From Cristatella mucedo (lineage: Eukaryota > Bryozoa > Phylactolaemata > Cristatellidae): a stretch of 64,000 nucleotides of DNA. The notes under the pieces were generated by a model that was given only the letters and a program-made list of their open reading frames with translations, was not told the DNA's origin and did not search any database. Position 1 is the first letter of the stretch. Each line of letters opens with the position of its first letter. The DNA is taken from contig WPIO01000003.1 in NCBI GenBank assembly GCA_009760855.2, positions 10,743,001-10,807,000 on the forward strand, given 5' to 3'. Both the position numbers and the translations under genes were made by a program. Below, in pieces: positions 38,201 to 61,180 of this stretch.

Positions 38201-41200
38201 GTACAAACCTTAAATCCTTTGGAGACCGTGCATTTATTTCATATGCTCCCAAAGCCTGGAACTCCCTCCCGACCTGCGTCAGAACATCCCCTGACCTGAC
38301 CACATTTAAAAGGAACCTAAAAACACACCTATTTAGGACAGCATTTAGTGGGTCCCTGTGATTCGTCCTTGATGTGCTTATGCGTGCTGACACTGTGCAT
38401 GCTGCCACTAACCACATTTGCATGCTGACCCTGTGCATGTCACCCCTAACCATATTATTCATTTCGTTTGTTTTTCAAGCATGATTTTACTTACCATTCA
38501 ATTGCATTTCACTTTACAGCAAATGTAAAGCGCCTAGAGAGAGATTGAGTTCTCTGGGGGCACTTTATCAAGTGAATTATTATTATTATTATTATAAGCA
38601 AATGGACTTGATGGCACACTAGGCTAGGCGGTTTTTCACGACCTTGGTACCGAGGTCGTGGGTTCGAATCCTGTGGTGGGCGATCCTGTATTGCTGCTTC
38701 AAGCGGTCGTGATAGCCGTAAGTGGTTTTCTATCGCTATACATAAGAGGCTGTTAAAAAGCTAGTAGTTTTAATAGTCTAGCTTACTAAGTAATGTTGGT
38801 GCTTCTGCAGTTTAGTAAGGTTGTAGCCTACTGACCACAATCGTTAGCACTAATCAATTTCCATTATATTAAGGGATCTTTTATCTTAGGTGTATTCTGC
38901 AACAGGCCCACTGAACAGAGATCAGGATGATGTGCGGTCATATGCAGATGCTGCTGTTGCAGGAATCAAAAGGTAATCTTTCAAATCTAATTAGATTAAT
39001 TTTGCTTGATCGGAGAGAATGAGGGCCTTTAAGCAGCTCTTTGCCATTTATGGCTGCATCTGCATAAGTGGTTTCCATTGTCGTTCTGTGCTGTTTCGTG
39101 GTAGGGCTCTTGCAGCTGGAAGCAAGCGACCTCTCCTGGTACGACCAGAAATTCAAGATGGTTTTCCTGCAGCCGACTTGGTTGCCGTGCTCGGTGCACT
39201 ACATGCTCTCTACGTGGTGGGTTATGCTATGTGCTAAGCATTTTAGTTTAGTTTTGAGCTCACGCTTCATCACCAAAGAAATTCTTCCTTTGTATGTCAA
39301 AACTCGAAACTTTGCCCACTTTTTGCATGCTCATTCCTGTGACTATTGTTATTGTGAATGCAATATAACCCTTGTAAAATCCGGCTTCAGCCTTTAGAGA
39401 TTCGTGAAGCTGTACCTAGTAAAAAGGTGAAGGCTGATGTGCTAGGCTACTACAATCAGGACACTGCCTTTGCATCGAGGATTGTTGAGACAGCAAAAGC
39501 TATTGAGAGTGGGCGGTAGGTGTTGCCTTTTGCTGCTCTGCATAACATGAGTCTGAATATGCTTGTACCACATTGGTGTAAGGCTATATATGTTTCCTTT
39601 TAAGGTTGGTATGCCGTGATATTGGTGGCTCAGACCCTGAGAGAATGGCTGCACCAAAAGTTGCAGAATACGTGCAACAAGTATTTCGTGACACGTGCAT
39701 TAAGGTATTTCATTTGTGGGTGTCTAAAATAAGTCATTGCAGCTGGCTCCGGGTCATCGTCTGAGTATTTTTTTTAATTCTTTGAATTACTGTTGGTGTA
39801 TTGTAAATATTGATACCATTTGTTATTTACAAGGCAGTAGCAGCTTGCAAGGCTTAAGCAACGTTTTACTTTTAACTGTATGGTAATAATGGGAGTAAAC
39901 TTGCGGTCATTACGGAAATGCAATGAAGTGCAGCTATTTTTGAGATTGAGTACTATTGCTCTATCGACTGAGAACCCGAGTCTGACATTCACGATGGGTT
40001 AATAGGTGGATATTGAGTCGGACATTAATATTCTCGAAAGAGAATATCCTCTTCTGGCAGCTGTGAACAGAGCAGCTAGACGTAAGTGGAATTAGCTTTA
40101 TTGAGTTATCTGTTACTTCGTTTTACTTTTGCCGGAATATCCCGACTAGCAAACTGCATTATTGTGGCTGTTTCTTTTTTGTGGCCTTTTTATCTCATCG
40201 ATGGTTATATGCAGCAAGTAGATCAATCTTTGCAGTTGTCGAACGTCATCAGGCCCGAGTAATTTTCTTGGAATATGTTGGTGAAGGTGAAATAACTGAT
40301 ACTGTCCTGGTTGTTGGCAAGGTACGTTTGTGTGACGGTGCTGCTTCTAGTACGGCAAGTTTTCAATCAGCGATTACGTTGGTTACCTTGTTTGTGTATC
40401 TGTGGATAATGCACAGACATGCATCTCTCCAATGGCACACTTGTATCCTCTGCTGTCGACAGGGCATCACATATGATACTGGTGGTGCTGATGTGAAGGC
40501 TGGTGGTCATATGGCTGGTATGCACAGAGACAAGTGTGGAGCTGCTGCTGTGGCAGGGTTTTTCCAGGTATTTGAGCAGCCTTGTTGTGAAATGCACCTG
40601 CCTTAGATCAATACCATGCTGTTTCTGCTTGGTTTATTATTAACTTCTTGCATTTAGCTATATTATTTTCTTATCAGGGGGTATAATTCTGCCTGTGCTC
40701 ACATTGAGTTGCTTAACATTAAATTGTTGCTGCGTTTATAGAGGGCTAGCACTTTTTATTTTAATTTAATCCGGAATAACTTCAAGTGTAGTAATTGTGC
40801 ACAATCAACACTGCAGCTATTCTGAGAATTTAGAGCTTAGCTGGCGTATTGTGGGATTTTATACTACATTCTTATACTCCATTCCTTGTGCAACTGTAGG
40901 CTAAATGCTTTTTCACTTATGTCAGTCAGCTGGTCGGTAAGAGTGGTACACAGATTCAAGCATGCTTGCATGCATGTGACTAGAAGGCCCGGCTTGGGGT
41001 AGATGGCAAGTAAAACTACAGGGCTTTGAGTCCGACATTTATAGAAATTGTAGCATACCTAGCTCTGCTGGTGTAGCGGTGAGTTTAGATCACCACATTT
41101 GCTATCTCATCTCTTGTGAGAGCAAGTCTCTTTTCTCTTTTCATTCCTGCAAGTCTTTTTGTTTGTACTTACATTGTATTGTGCTGTGGGCATTCTTTGG

Positions 41201-42851
41201 CAAGGTGATGAGTTCTGCTGAACCAGTTTCGTGCACATGCGTACCAGTATACTTGTCTAGTTTGCATCTGGTGCACCCAACAGGTTTAGTTGAATTATGT
41301 CAAGTTTCTCTTTATTGAATAAACACGAAGCTGACATTGGTTTTCTTGTGCAGACTCTGGCGACTCTGAAACCTAAAGGCCTAAAGGTAGTTGGTGCCAT
41401 GACAATGGTGAGGAACAGCATTGGATCAGAAGGCTATGTCGCTGATGAAATAATTACTTCCCGTGCAGGTGCAAGAATCCGTGTTGGCAATACGGATGCT
41501 GAGGGTCGTATGGTACTGTCTGATCTTCTGTGTGTCATGAAAGAGAAGGTAAGTGCTGGAGATGCCAATCAACAGCTGTTACTTCTGTAATGGGCCTTCA
41601 ACTAGTGCTTAGCCCCAATGGTCACTTAGCCTTATTTATTGTTGGACATCCTCGAATTTGAGGTTTTTCCTAATGTGTGTGGGTGTGTATGTGTAATAAT
41701 ATATATTTATATAATATGTATATGAAATTTAATGCGCCTAGTTCGTGATTTGGTAGAATGAGCTAGGTTGTTCTCATATCCGAAAGTATAATAGTAGCCT
41801 ACTGTACTGTAAGTTGACAGAAGAGTATTATTCTAAGAACTCGGCCATTGACTAGTCAGACATTCATATTGATATCTGCAGTTCCAAGCTAGTCATGGCT
41901 GTGCATATTCATCTCGTCTAATGTGCTGTTTTTGGCTTTGTCTCTCCCATTATTTTTATCTGCATGCTGTCCTTTGCCTTGCTTCAAATTTTATCTTTAT
42001 CTGAACCTTCATACTGTTTCAGGCTTTGCATGAGGTCAATCCTCAGCTATTTACGATAGCAACTCTCACAGGGCACGCTGTCCTTGCAGTCGGTGAAGAG
42101 TATTCCGTAAGTGGGTAATTGATGTAGTAGACAGCTGATATTCGAAGCCGCACGAGGCCTTTTGCTTTTTAATGCACTTATTGATTTTCAGATTGTTCTC
42201 GGAAATGGGCCTGCTGTAAAGAAAGGGCTGCCAGACCAGCTGCAGGCAGCTGGCCATACTATTGGCGATCCGTTTGAGGTGACCACTATCCGAAGAGAGG
42301 TAGCAACTGCTGTGGCTGTCAAGAGCGGTGTGCTTGATTTTATTTTGTCCCTTCCTGGAGCTGTCGCCTTGTAGCAGCTGAAGCTGTTATTTCGTATAGT
42401 AGTTGAAACTGGTTTTGTATGTTCTCACCATGTGGATCACTTCCTTTCGTCGTAGGACTATCAATTTGCGTCTGGAAAATCCGAATACGAAGACCTTCTG
42501 CAGTGCAATAACAAGCCGTCAAGTCAAACACCTCGCGGACACCAGTTCCCTGCAGCATTTATGATAGGTGCATCAGGGCTGAACAAGGTACGCTTAGCAG
42601 AGGCTGAAAGTCGCATAGCGATTTAGCCCATACTATATTTGTGTGGTGATACTTGTTTCTATTAGAAAAGGTATTGTTGGTAGCTGCCAGTATAAGAGAG
42701 CCACTTCTACTTTCAGTACGGTATTGACTCTGAGAAGCCTTTGCCATACTGCCACATTGATATTGCTGGCTCCTCTGGACCTTTCCCGGGTATACCAACT
42801 GGAGCACCGATCTCGGCACTCATCAACTACTATATTTTGAACCGACAGTAA
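32269..42851 (+). CDS. M17-family leucyl aminopeptidase, W07G4.4-like
   Basis: Fifteen exons: 32269-32282, 33448-33583, 36179-36244, 38890-38972, 39105-39216, 39400-39515, 39605-39704, 40006-40081, 40215-40321, 40463-40567, 41354-41548, 42023-42106, 42192-42299, 42456-42587, 42717-42851. They total 1569 nt (522 aa). The C-terminal catalytic domain has the complete M17 set, spaced as in bovine lens enzyme: K270, D275 (YDTGG), K282, D293, then D353, E355 and R357 in NTDAEGR. These are the two-metal ligands plus the lysine and bicarbonate-site arginine. Other blocks are TIATLTGHAV, SEYEDLLQCNN and DIAGSSGPFPG. The family removes N-terminal residues from peptides, usually as a hexamer. YDTGGADVKAGG and IATLTGHA fit the nematode W07G4.4 branch rather than cytosolic LAP3. 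Exon 1 codes only four residues and two bases; its good Kozak context and GTAAGT donor with matching phase support it. The exon 5 donor could be 3 nt earlier and the exon 6 acceptor 2 nt earlier. Confidence 0.94.
33258..33345 (-). mobile_element. L2 LINE 3' end
   Basis: TAATAATAATAATATTGCAT, then GTGCCCTCGGAGAACCGAAT and CTCTTTCTAGGCACTTTACC. About 90 bp, in intron 1 of the aminopeptidase gene, roughly 100 bp before exon 2. Confidence 0.85.
34285..34490 (+). mobile_element. tRNA-derived SINE, near full length
   Basis: A box TGGCCCATACG, paired arms CACGACCTCG/CGAGGTCGTG around GCCC, and a B-box region AGTTCGAATCC. The body reads CACTGCAAGCGGTGGCGATA, the 3' end AGAGGCTGTTAAATCAGCTA, and the tail is T-rich. 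It is in aminopeptidase intron 2, in the gene's orientation. This is the best copy for defining the family. Confidence 0.92.
34668..34765 (-). mobile_element. L2 LINE 3' end
   Basis: AATAATAATAATAATAATTC and AAAGCGCCCTCAGAGAACTT then TCTCTAGGCGCTTTACATTT. Very close to the 3' end of the young copies. Intron 2 of the aminopeptidase gene. Confidence 0.88.
37515..38599 (+). mobile_element. Young L2-clade LINE, 5'-truncated
   Basis: Homology to the copy at 54.9-57.6 kb starts abruptly at TGTACCTTTGCTTTGATCCC, just after the RT YADD block, and runs to the (TTA)n tail. The ORF2 C-terminal part is open to the stop at 38361 and includes WMAANFLKLNDDKTNLLVMG and LVQNSAARLVCRERRS. The 3' UTR is complete. 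It differs from the 55-kb copy at only a few positions. It sits in intron 3 of the aminopeptidase gene, same strand. The open frame continuing upstream to 37234 is chance flanking sequence. Confidence 0.93.
38600..38780 (+). mobile_element. tRNA-derived SINE abutting an L2 tail
   Basis: A box TGGCACACTAG, arms CACGACCTTGG/CCGAGGTCGTG, B box GGTTCGAATCC and 3' end AGAGGCTGTTAAAAAGCTAG. It begins directly after the ATT tail of the LINE, so one element probably inserted into or beside the tail of the other. It ends about 110 bp before aminopeptidase exon 4. Confidence 0.9.
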
Positions 42852-43439
42852 CAGATCCTTTTGTTGGCGACTGCCTGAAGAATACAGCATCGACAATCCC
42901 ATTATTGGGTTTCTGGTCAATGCTTACATTAGTGCCTACTTGCAGCCCGGCTCCTGGGTTTAATGTATGCAGTGCAGCATTGCCTTATTTGAATGGGCTG
43001 AGTAAACTGCTTAGAAACTAAGAGCTAAGCCTACAAAAGCCTGACTTACTCGAAACGTTGTGTGATTTTGACAACATGTGCAGCTGCTGGTTACTCACGT
43101 GCTTCGACGAAATGTGAGCTATTTGAATACACATCCGATTTTCAGTTTTCTTGGATTGTTTTTGGTGACTATAGATATCCAGCTTAGTTTAAAAAAATCA
43201 GTCCCGGAATGGAGCTTTAAGAGGCCTGTTCTGGAGGGCTCTTTTCATGCAACTGTTGACAAAAGGCCGTGTTGCAGCCATTCGCAAGCCTTTGATGTTG
43301 TGATCGCGTTATCGGGAAATTGCGTCGACGTATGTGTGAACCGCTGTTTGATAATCCAGTGCACTCGGTGTTGTGGATGTATTCCGCATTTAAATCCCAT
43401 TTTAGGAACATGGACACGAAAAGTTACAATGCTTGTCCG

Positions 43440-43625
43440 AGAAGTGTCCCTGGTCTTAGCCTAAGGGTAGGGTGATTGCACTTCACGGCCCAGGCCGTGG
43501 GTTTTAAGTCCTGCAGCAGGCAAGCCTGTATAGTCCACTAACAGTAGGTATCATAACTGTTGTCGCTCTTCTGCCTGTTATATAAAAGAGGCTGCTAAAT
43601 CAGCTAAAATTGTAATTCTATTTTT
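43440..43625 (+). mobile_element. tRNA-derived SINE, diverged
   Basis: A decayed A-box region is followed by the hairpin CACGGCC/GGCCGTG, which keeps pairing with different bases from other copies. A degraded B box (GGTTTTAAGTCC) and the 3' end AGAGGCTGCTAAATCAGCTA follow. It is clearly older than the copies at 34.3 and 38.6 kb. Confidence 0.8.
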
Positions 43626-43734
43626 AAAGGATACCACAGGTAAGCTGCTCCTTTCATTGATCACATCCGGTCTAAGCTGACGTGTCTCACTACTTGCAGG
43701 TCTTCCTGCTTCTGTAATAAGAGGCTTACAGTTT

Positions 43735-44240
43735 TCGCGAACCTCGGCAGCTAGACTTGTCTATTGGGAGGGAACACTGCAACTGCCACATTGCAGCAGC
43801 TCGCTCCCCATCGAGCAGCGTATCGCCTGCCAGGTCGTGTCACTCACGTTTAGGTTGCTTCATTTATCCCGTGCTCCAGTCAGCCTAGATGAAAAGCTCC
43901 CTTTTCAGACTTCCTATTGTACCATCCACTCCTCTGACTCGGGGAATTTAGCTTTGCCTCAACTGACCGTAGATCTTTTAAAAACAGCTTCATATTCATA
44001 TGCTCTAAAAACTTGAACTTTGTTATAGATTGACATTCCCACTGACTTGACAAAGTTTAAAAGAAGCTGAAAATGTATCTCTTTCACGGCATTTGTATCT
44101 CCGTGTGAATTATCTTCTGTCGTCATATGTTCTGACGTTGTGCATTTTAAAAATAATTGATAGACATGCTTTCTTCCCAGCATAATTAAAGTGCCTAGAA
44201 CGAGATTTATTTCCATTGGGTTGCCACATCTTTTATAATT
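43735..44240 (+). mobile_element. Decayed L2 LINE, ORF2 C-terminus and 3' end
   Basis: GCTAGACTTGTCTATTGGGA and CGTGTCACTCACGTTTAGGT match the LINE segment coding ARLVCRERRS and VLSLTFRSLHS. The 3' end has AAAGTGCCTAGAACGAGATT. Stops and indels throughout. Confidence 0.8.
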
Positions 44241-44614
44241 TCGACTAGAGAGGCCCAGACGCCAACAGCAAATATCAGTGTGTCACATGCTGCTGTAGGG
44301 CAGCACGAGTTGTCATGGAAAAGCCTTTGTCGTGGATCATTTCATTGTCACCCGAGCATGAAAACGTCCAAGTTGCAGACGATGCACAAACGAAACCAGA
44401 ATTGTTACAAGTGGACTGAACTTTGGTGTACCGTATTTTTTCTCTTGATAGGTCAAGAGCTAGGTAAGAAACAATCTAGAGGCCCCTAGCTCTGCAACTC
44501 GGGTCCCTAATGCTTCATCCATTAAATTAATCATCCGCGATGCTATATGGAACTATTTTCAATACGAGCCATAAACGGGCTAGTATTCCTATTTTGCCCA
44601 ATTTTGAACCTAAG

Positions 44615-44700
44615 TTAATAATAATATTAATAATGCACTTGATAAAGAGCCCTCAAAGAACTCAATCTCTTCCTATTTGCTTAACATTTGCTAAACTAAC
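44615..44700 (-). mobile_element. L2 LINE 3' end
   Basis: AATAATAATATTAATAATGC then AAAGAGCCCTCAAAGAACTC and AATCTCTTCCTATTTGCTTA. A short truncated insertion. Confidence 0.8.
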
Positions 44701-44934
44701 GGGCGTTGAGAGCTAGGCTTCCTTATGCGGGTGACCCAGCAGTGTGGCAATAAAATGTTCTTTGAATGACGGTTGTAGTCATATTTATTGTGTTAGTCCT
44801 ACAAAGCAGCTGCAAATCTGGGCAACTGATGGGGGTCAGGCGGTATGGGGTCTTAAGGACTAGCAGTCTTCTTGGAGTGAGAGATAAATTTTGGCATTTT
44901 TTTAGCATGGGCATGCTTTAAGGTGGGCATGGTT

Positions 44935-45110
44935 TGGCCACGATAGCCCAAGACGTACGATAGCCCAAGATGCACTCGCTCTTCACGACCGAGATCAAGG
45001 GTTCGAATCCTGCAGTGGGCGATCATTTATTGCCAACTGCAAGAGTTGGTGCTAGCCATTTAGGCTCTTCCGCCGCTGTACAAACGAGGCTGTTTAAATC
45101 AGCTCATAAA
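44935..45110 (+). mobile_element. tRNA-derived SINE with duplicated A-box segment
   Basis: ACGATAGCCCAAGA occurs twice in tandem at the 5' end, so the A-box-like motif is doubled. B box GGTTCGAATCC, body GCAGTGGGCGATCATTTATT and 3' end CGAGGCTGTTTAAATCAGCT. The hairpin before the B box is degraded here. Confidence 0.82.
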
Positions 45111-46649
45111 AAGATTTGCTTGAAGGGGAAGTTTGCCTTCGGGTCTTAGCACATAGGTTAAGTGTTCGAACTTCATGAACAAGGTAATGGATTCAAGTCT
45201 TGCATGCAAAGATTGCTAGGTACAACGTTGACCCGTAAGCGGTTAAGGAAGTGGTTTTGCGAACGACATGATATTGGGCTGCGTTTAAATATATTGACGG
45301 GAAAGTGAATGCTTGTAAGTATAGTCTGTTGCCGGCTCAAACGAGGGTGTTTTTTTGGACAGCATCATGAATAAAGACACCGTTCTAAAAGTAAATACAT
45401 CAAGTACAACGCTCATCAACACAACTCTGGCTGGCTATTTTTAAAGCATGCGAATAGAATTATAGGGTACAAGTACTTCACTGCCTGTGGATTCGCTTCG
45501 CTGAGTCGTAGTAATGTATATTACGTGTCTATTACAAGGCTCTCCCGGAAGTACTGGTCGCTGAAGACTACGCTGCCCAATTTTGCCATGCGACGTCTTT
45601 CGGCGTGAAGGAGGGAAGGACGGGCTTTCTCGCCTTAATTATAGGCTATCTCAATATGGAAAGGCTGGGATCGTCATTTTATGGTGCCGGCAGAGAAAAA
45701 CTGTCTTGTTAGGGCAGTCGGGTTCTAAAAAATTAATGACAGTAAACTTAAGTTATAACGGCATTACGGTCTTGCTGAACTTTTATTGTAGTACTCGCCA
45801 AAGTACTCGCAAATTCGACAGATATTTGTCTAGCGACGGTGACTCAGAAAAAAAAGGAATCAGCAGTGCAGCCCATATTACCAGTGCTTATTAGGCGGCA
45901 GAATCTGAGCTGTTCTTCCAGGTCAGGCTACTGTTTCTTTGTAAAAAAAAATGCTTTAGAATTTTACAGGCTATATAGTAACCCGGGACGTGCGCATTTT
46001 GATGTAAACTTTCGCACACCGACTGTCTCCAGATGGGTCCCTGAGGACTAGAATACTTCAATAGCATTTCCTTCGGCACCTGTTCAGAGCTTTAGTTCCA
46101 AGTCGGTCTCTTGGGATGATCCTCCGACTCAAGAAATGCTAGAAAATTTACCTTTTAATGTCACATCTACTGGCTGCTAAACAGCGATAACCAACGGGTA
46201 CCAACCATTGCAAGCCGCCTATGTTAATATTCAGCCAGTTGCCCTAGGGGTGTGGTAGGCCGGTGTGTACGCTAATGTGCTTGGGATGGCGGTTTTTGCG
46301 AGCCGTTTACCGAATAAAGTGGATATGCTTGAGAGCAAGGAGTTAAGTCCGAGCTTGGTTCATACTACCAGTGCAATTTTAATCTTGCCATCCCGATCGA
46401 GGTCGAGTGAGCCCGGTCTGCTGAATGGCATCATGGCGATCGGCTACGGGGGGGGGGTGGGTGGGGTGGGTCCCGATCCACTGAACTTGTACGAGAACAC
46501 GCATGCGAAATTTCTTGATAAATTTGTTTAAGTAAACTCAAAATACTGTTGTCTGTAATATGGAGCCAAAACCGCAGCTTTGAGCAGCTGATTTTTGCAA
46601 CGGTAAACAGATCGTATCGAAAGTCATTCGATTTTACGATTGGGCTTCC

Positions 46650-46735
46650 TTTAAAGCGCATTTAAAGTGCCTAGAGAAAGAGAGAGAGAGAGAGATTAAG
46701 TTCTATTTGGGAGCTATGCAATTTTATTATTATCA
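46650..46735 (+). mobile_element. L2 LINE 3' remnant
   Basis: AAAGCGCATTTAAAGTGCCT then a local AG expansion (about 46677-46695), ATTAAGTTCTATTTGGGAGC and a TTATTATTATCA tail. The GAGAGATTGAG block of the family seems to have expanded into the AG run. Confidence 0.7.
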
Positions 46736-47204
46736 TATTCTGGGGTGGACAAACCTCGGGTTATGGTTAGGAGGACCCGACCCAGGGTGGAGTAGGGGTG
46801 CGTTCATCGTCTCAGCGTGATGTCTCGTAGGTGCTAAGGATCTGAGCTGCCGAGTCGCTGACCCGATCTACACCAGAGCTCCTTGACCGATCGGCCGCAG
46901 AGCTAAGGACGTGCGTTACAAGGTCGTAAGCATCGTCTGACGCGCCTGTTGGCGTTAGCTACATGGCCCGCCTGTGTTAGCTACCTGACCTACTTGCTGG
47001 CGTGGTTTGGCTTCGGGCGATCTCGCCGTCGAGTCAGAGTATCAGCGCCTGCCTGCCACCGTAGCAGTAACATGGCCGTTCGGCAGTGCTCGCGAGCACT
47101 TGCTAAAGCGCACGTCCTTGGCTGCGCAGCTTAGCGTAACCCCGATAGCTGCCTGTCTACACGGTCGCTCTTGTAGCGACCTGCCTGGCAAAGGCGCCAG
47201 TACG

Positions 47205-47440
47205 ACTCTTAGGCAACGACATCTACTCTCCTGCTGCCGGGTGTGGCGAATCCTTTCTAGCCGTCCTGAGCTGCTACTTCCCCGCTACTCACTACCTTAA
47301 CTGCCCTCCTGACTCAGCTGTGCTTCCGACTTTCTTTTTGCTGCGTGAGACGAAGTCTGTTGGCCTGGTCGGATGGGTACGGGAAGCCGCTCACGCTTTG
47401 AGTTCGCTATAGAAAAATCCTGCGCTACAACAATCAAGTC
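47205..47440 (-). repeat. R1 repeat copy
   Basis: The reverse complement carries GCCAACAGACTTCGTCTCAC, GGAGGGCAGTTAAGGTAGTG and GAGAGTAGATGTCGTTGCC, matching the 3557-3830 copy in order. The left end with AATGTATCTCCGT is absent. Confidence 0.7.
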
Positions 47441-47931
47441 TTAGTGAAGTTAGAGATAGAGATTACATTAAATTGCAGCATTGATTCGTTGCCGTCGGCG
47501 GCGCCGAGCTGGAGTGGCACGAGCGACTTATGAAAGGGAAGAGCCAATAACTGCTTATACTATGCCGTACCGGGAAATCGGAAATCACTTTTTCCCAGGC
47601 GAGCTGCTCGTAGTTTGAGGCTGGGGTAGGCTGAGGGCCAAGAAATGGAAGGTAGAGGGGGAACTAGCATGCACCTAGATAGTCAGGGGCATGTTGGTAT
47701 AGCATGAAGACTGCCTTGCTCTTTCGGGATACTGATAGAGGGAGTGATATGGCACACATAATTTCTGCTGCTAACCTTGTGGGTATATAAAGAGCCTTCA
47801 CTCGGCCGGCTACTGACTTGCAGCATCGTGTATGTTAACATGTAAGCAATTTGTACAACGTATATTTTTATAAAATCAAATCTTACTTGTACTTATGTGT
47901 CAAGCTTATCAATAGTATTATTAAATCAATA

Positions 47932-48296
47932 TTAGCTGATTTAAAAACCTCGTTTATATAGCAGTAGAGGAGCCTTAACGACTATCACAGTAATAATTAT
48001 AATGCAGTTTGATATAGCACCCTCAGAGAACTCAATCTCTTTCTAGGCACTTCACATTTACTGCAAAAGAAGCACGATCGAATGGTTAGTGGTAGCATGC
48101 TTAATAGACAGCAGGAATAACATGGTTAGGGGTGACATGCACAGGGTCAGCATGCAAGCTTGGTTAGTGGCAGCATGCACAGTATCAGCATGCATAAGCA
48201 CAACATCGCTTGAAGTTGGCATTAAAGGATTGCAGGATTCGAACCCACGACCTTGATGGTGAAGAGCAAACACCTTACCCCGCACTATCACGGCCA
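47932..48296 (-). mobile_element. tRNA-derived SINE interrupted by an L2
   Basis: Read on the minus strand, the SINE head (48296 to about 48209) has a B box GGTTCGAATCC and ends CAACTTCAAGCG. The SINE resumes at about 47992 with TGATAGTCGTTAAGGCTC and its 3' end TTTTTAAATCAGCTAATA. The intact family reads straight across this point, so the L2 between the halves was inserted later. Confidence 0.82.
47993..48208 (-). mobile_element. L2 LINE 3' end nested in a SINE
   Basis: On the minus strand: GTGCTTATGCATGCTGATAC, then GTGACCCTGTGCATG-type blocks, AAATGTGAAGTGCCTAGAAA and a TTATAATTATTA tail. About 215 bp, 5'-truncated. It splits the SINE within its CAAGCG/TGATAG segment. Confidence 0.85.
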
Positions 48297-49120
48297 ATAT
48301 TGCTGCTGATATGAGCGGAGTAGGTGTTGTCCATCCACTTAAACTGTAGTGGCAGAATAAAGAGTCTCCACTCAAGTGTTGGAAAGGTCTTGCTCCTATG
48401 GCCCCTGTTTATTATCCGTCTGCCAAGATTGTGCCGAGAGGGAGCGGCCTGCAAGCTTCTGATAGTGTTCGTAGCTATCCGGCCACGCAAGTCCATCAAG
48501 TTCATGGGTATGGGCATGCAAAGCGGCCGTGTGTTACTGTGTTCTGAGTGAAACTTCGTGAACAAAACCTTCGACAGACTGTCAAGCCTGTCATTCGCTA
48601 GCACGATTTTGACCGAGATTTCCAAATAAAACAACTTAGGTCACTCGTAAACCAAGAAAGTTTGCTGCGAGTTTGCATTAGATAAGGCTTCGAAAAAAAT
48701 GAAGAGTGTGATCACTAAGAGTGACCTCTCTTTCATAGGTGACAGTTGGCACTGGCTGCTACAAACTGTTAGGCATTTTCTTGTGTGTGGTTCGTCAATT
48801 TTTCCAAAAAATAAGAGGCAAGCGTTTTTCTTTCCAAAGCATTCCGAGAACAGGCATACCGATGGCAAAATGAACCTGCCAGAAGGAGAAGCCTTTAAAG
48901 CTTTGGTGGTGCTAGCTGCTGCTACTGACTGCTGCACTACTGCTGTCTCGCATCGGTGCACTCGTACTGCCTCAACATGTGGCTTCCTGGGACTAAGTTT
49001 TTGCAGAATGGCAGACACTTACTTACTAGATCGCACGCTTCCGGCTAACTCCTTTCCTTGCTGCCACAGGTGGTCCCAATCGATATAGCCAAAAGTGCAC
49101 AGGAACGGCCATTTAAGTGA

Positions 49121-60641
<11,521 letters not shown>

Positions 60642-60778
60642 CTGACTACAATATTGACAGTATCTTCCCTCTAATGTCTCACGTTTGTAAAAACAATTCC
60701 GGCATTCAAAGGCATACGTTGCTAGCTGTCGATGCCCCTCTAACCCCTAAAACTCAGAAAAAGATCGTCTAATTATTC

Positions 60779-60784
60779 AATAAA
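60779..60784 (+). terminator. Poly(A) signal of ADPRH
   Basis: AATAAA lies 138 nt after the ADPRH stop codon, in the expected place and on the right strand. It is inferred from motif and position only. Confidence 0.6.
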
Positions 60785-61027
60785 ACTTGAAACTATTTAC
60801 TAACCAAGTGTTTCATGTCTGCTTTTGTATTGCGTCTATTCTGTGCAAGCATATGGGTAAACACAATGTAAGATATGGCTCTTGAGTGCAAGCTATAGTT
60901 ACGACAGTAGACCAACTGGGGCACTAGGTAACTTGGCTTGCATATATTCGTAGCTTACCTCAGCTATAAAGAAAACCAAAACTGCTATTTTTTCATGTCT
61001 GAGAACGTAGCACGATCATTTCGTAAA

Positions 61028-61180
61028 AAGTTAGCTGATTCAACAGCCTCATTTGTATAGCAGCAGACTAACCTTTTAATAGCTATCACCACCACTTGCA
61101 GTGGACAATAAAGGATTGCCTACCGCAGGACTCAAACCCACGACTCGGGCCGTGAGCAGCGAGTACAAGTTAAGCTGCCA
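61028..61180 (-). mobile_element. tRNA-derived SINE, near full length
   Basis: On the minus strand it has CACGGCCCGAGTCGTG (hairpin), GGTTTGAGTCC (B box), ACTGCAAGTGGTGGTGATAG and AGGCTGTTGAATCAGCTAAC. It lies between the two convergent ADPRH genes. Confidence 0.82.

Larger units (their letters stand above)
42852..49120. other. Gene-poor interval between aminopeptidase and ADPRH
   Basis: About 6.3 kb with no recognised gene. It holds SINEs (43440, 44935, 47932), L2 pieces (43735, 44615, 46650, 47993), one R1 copy (47205), a G-rich run at about 46449-46470 and a GC-rich block at about 46740-47240. Open frames at 45583-45894, 46265-46531, 48275-48634 and 48699-49088 matched nothing I know. An AATAAA near 48624 on the plus strand has no gene assigned. 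Confidence 0.5.
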
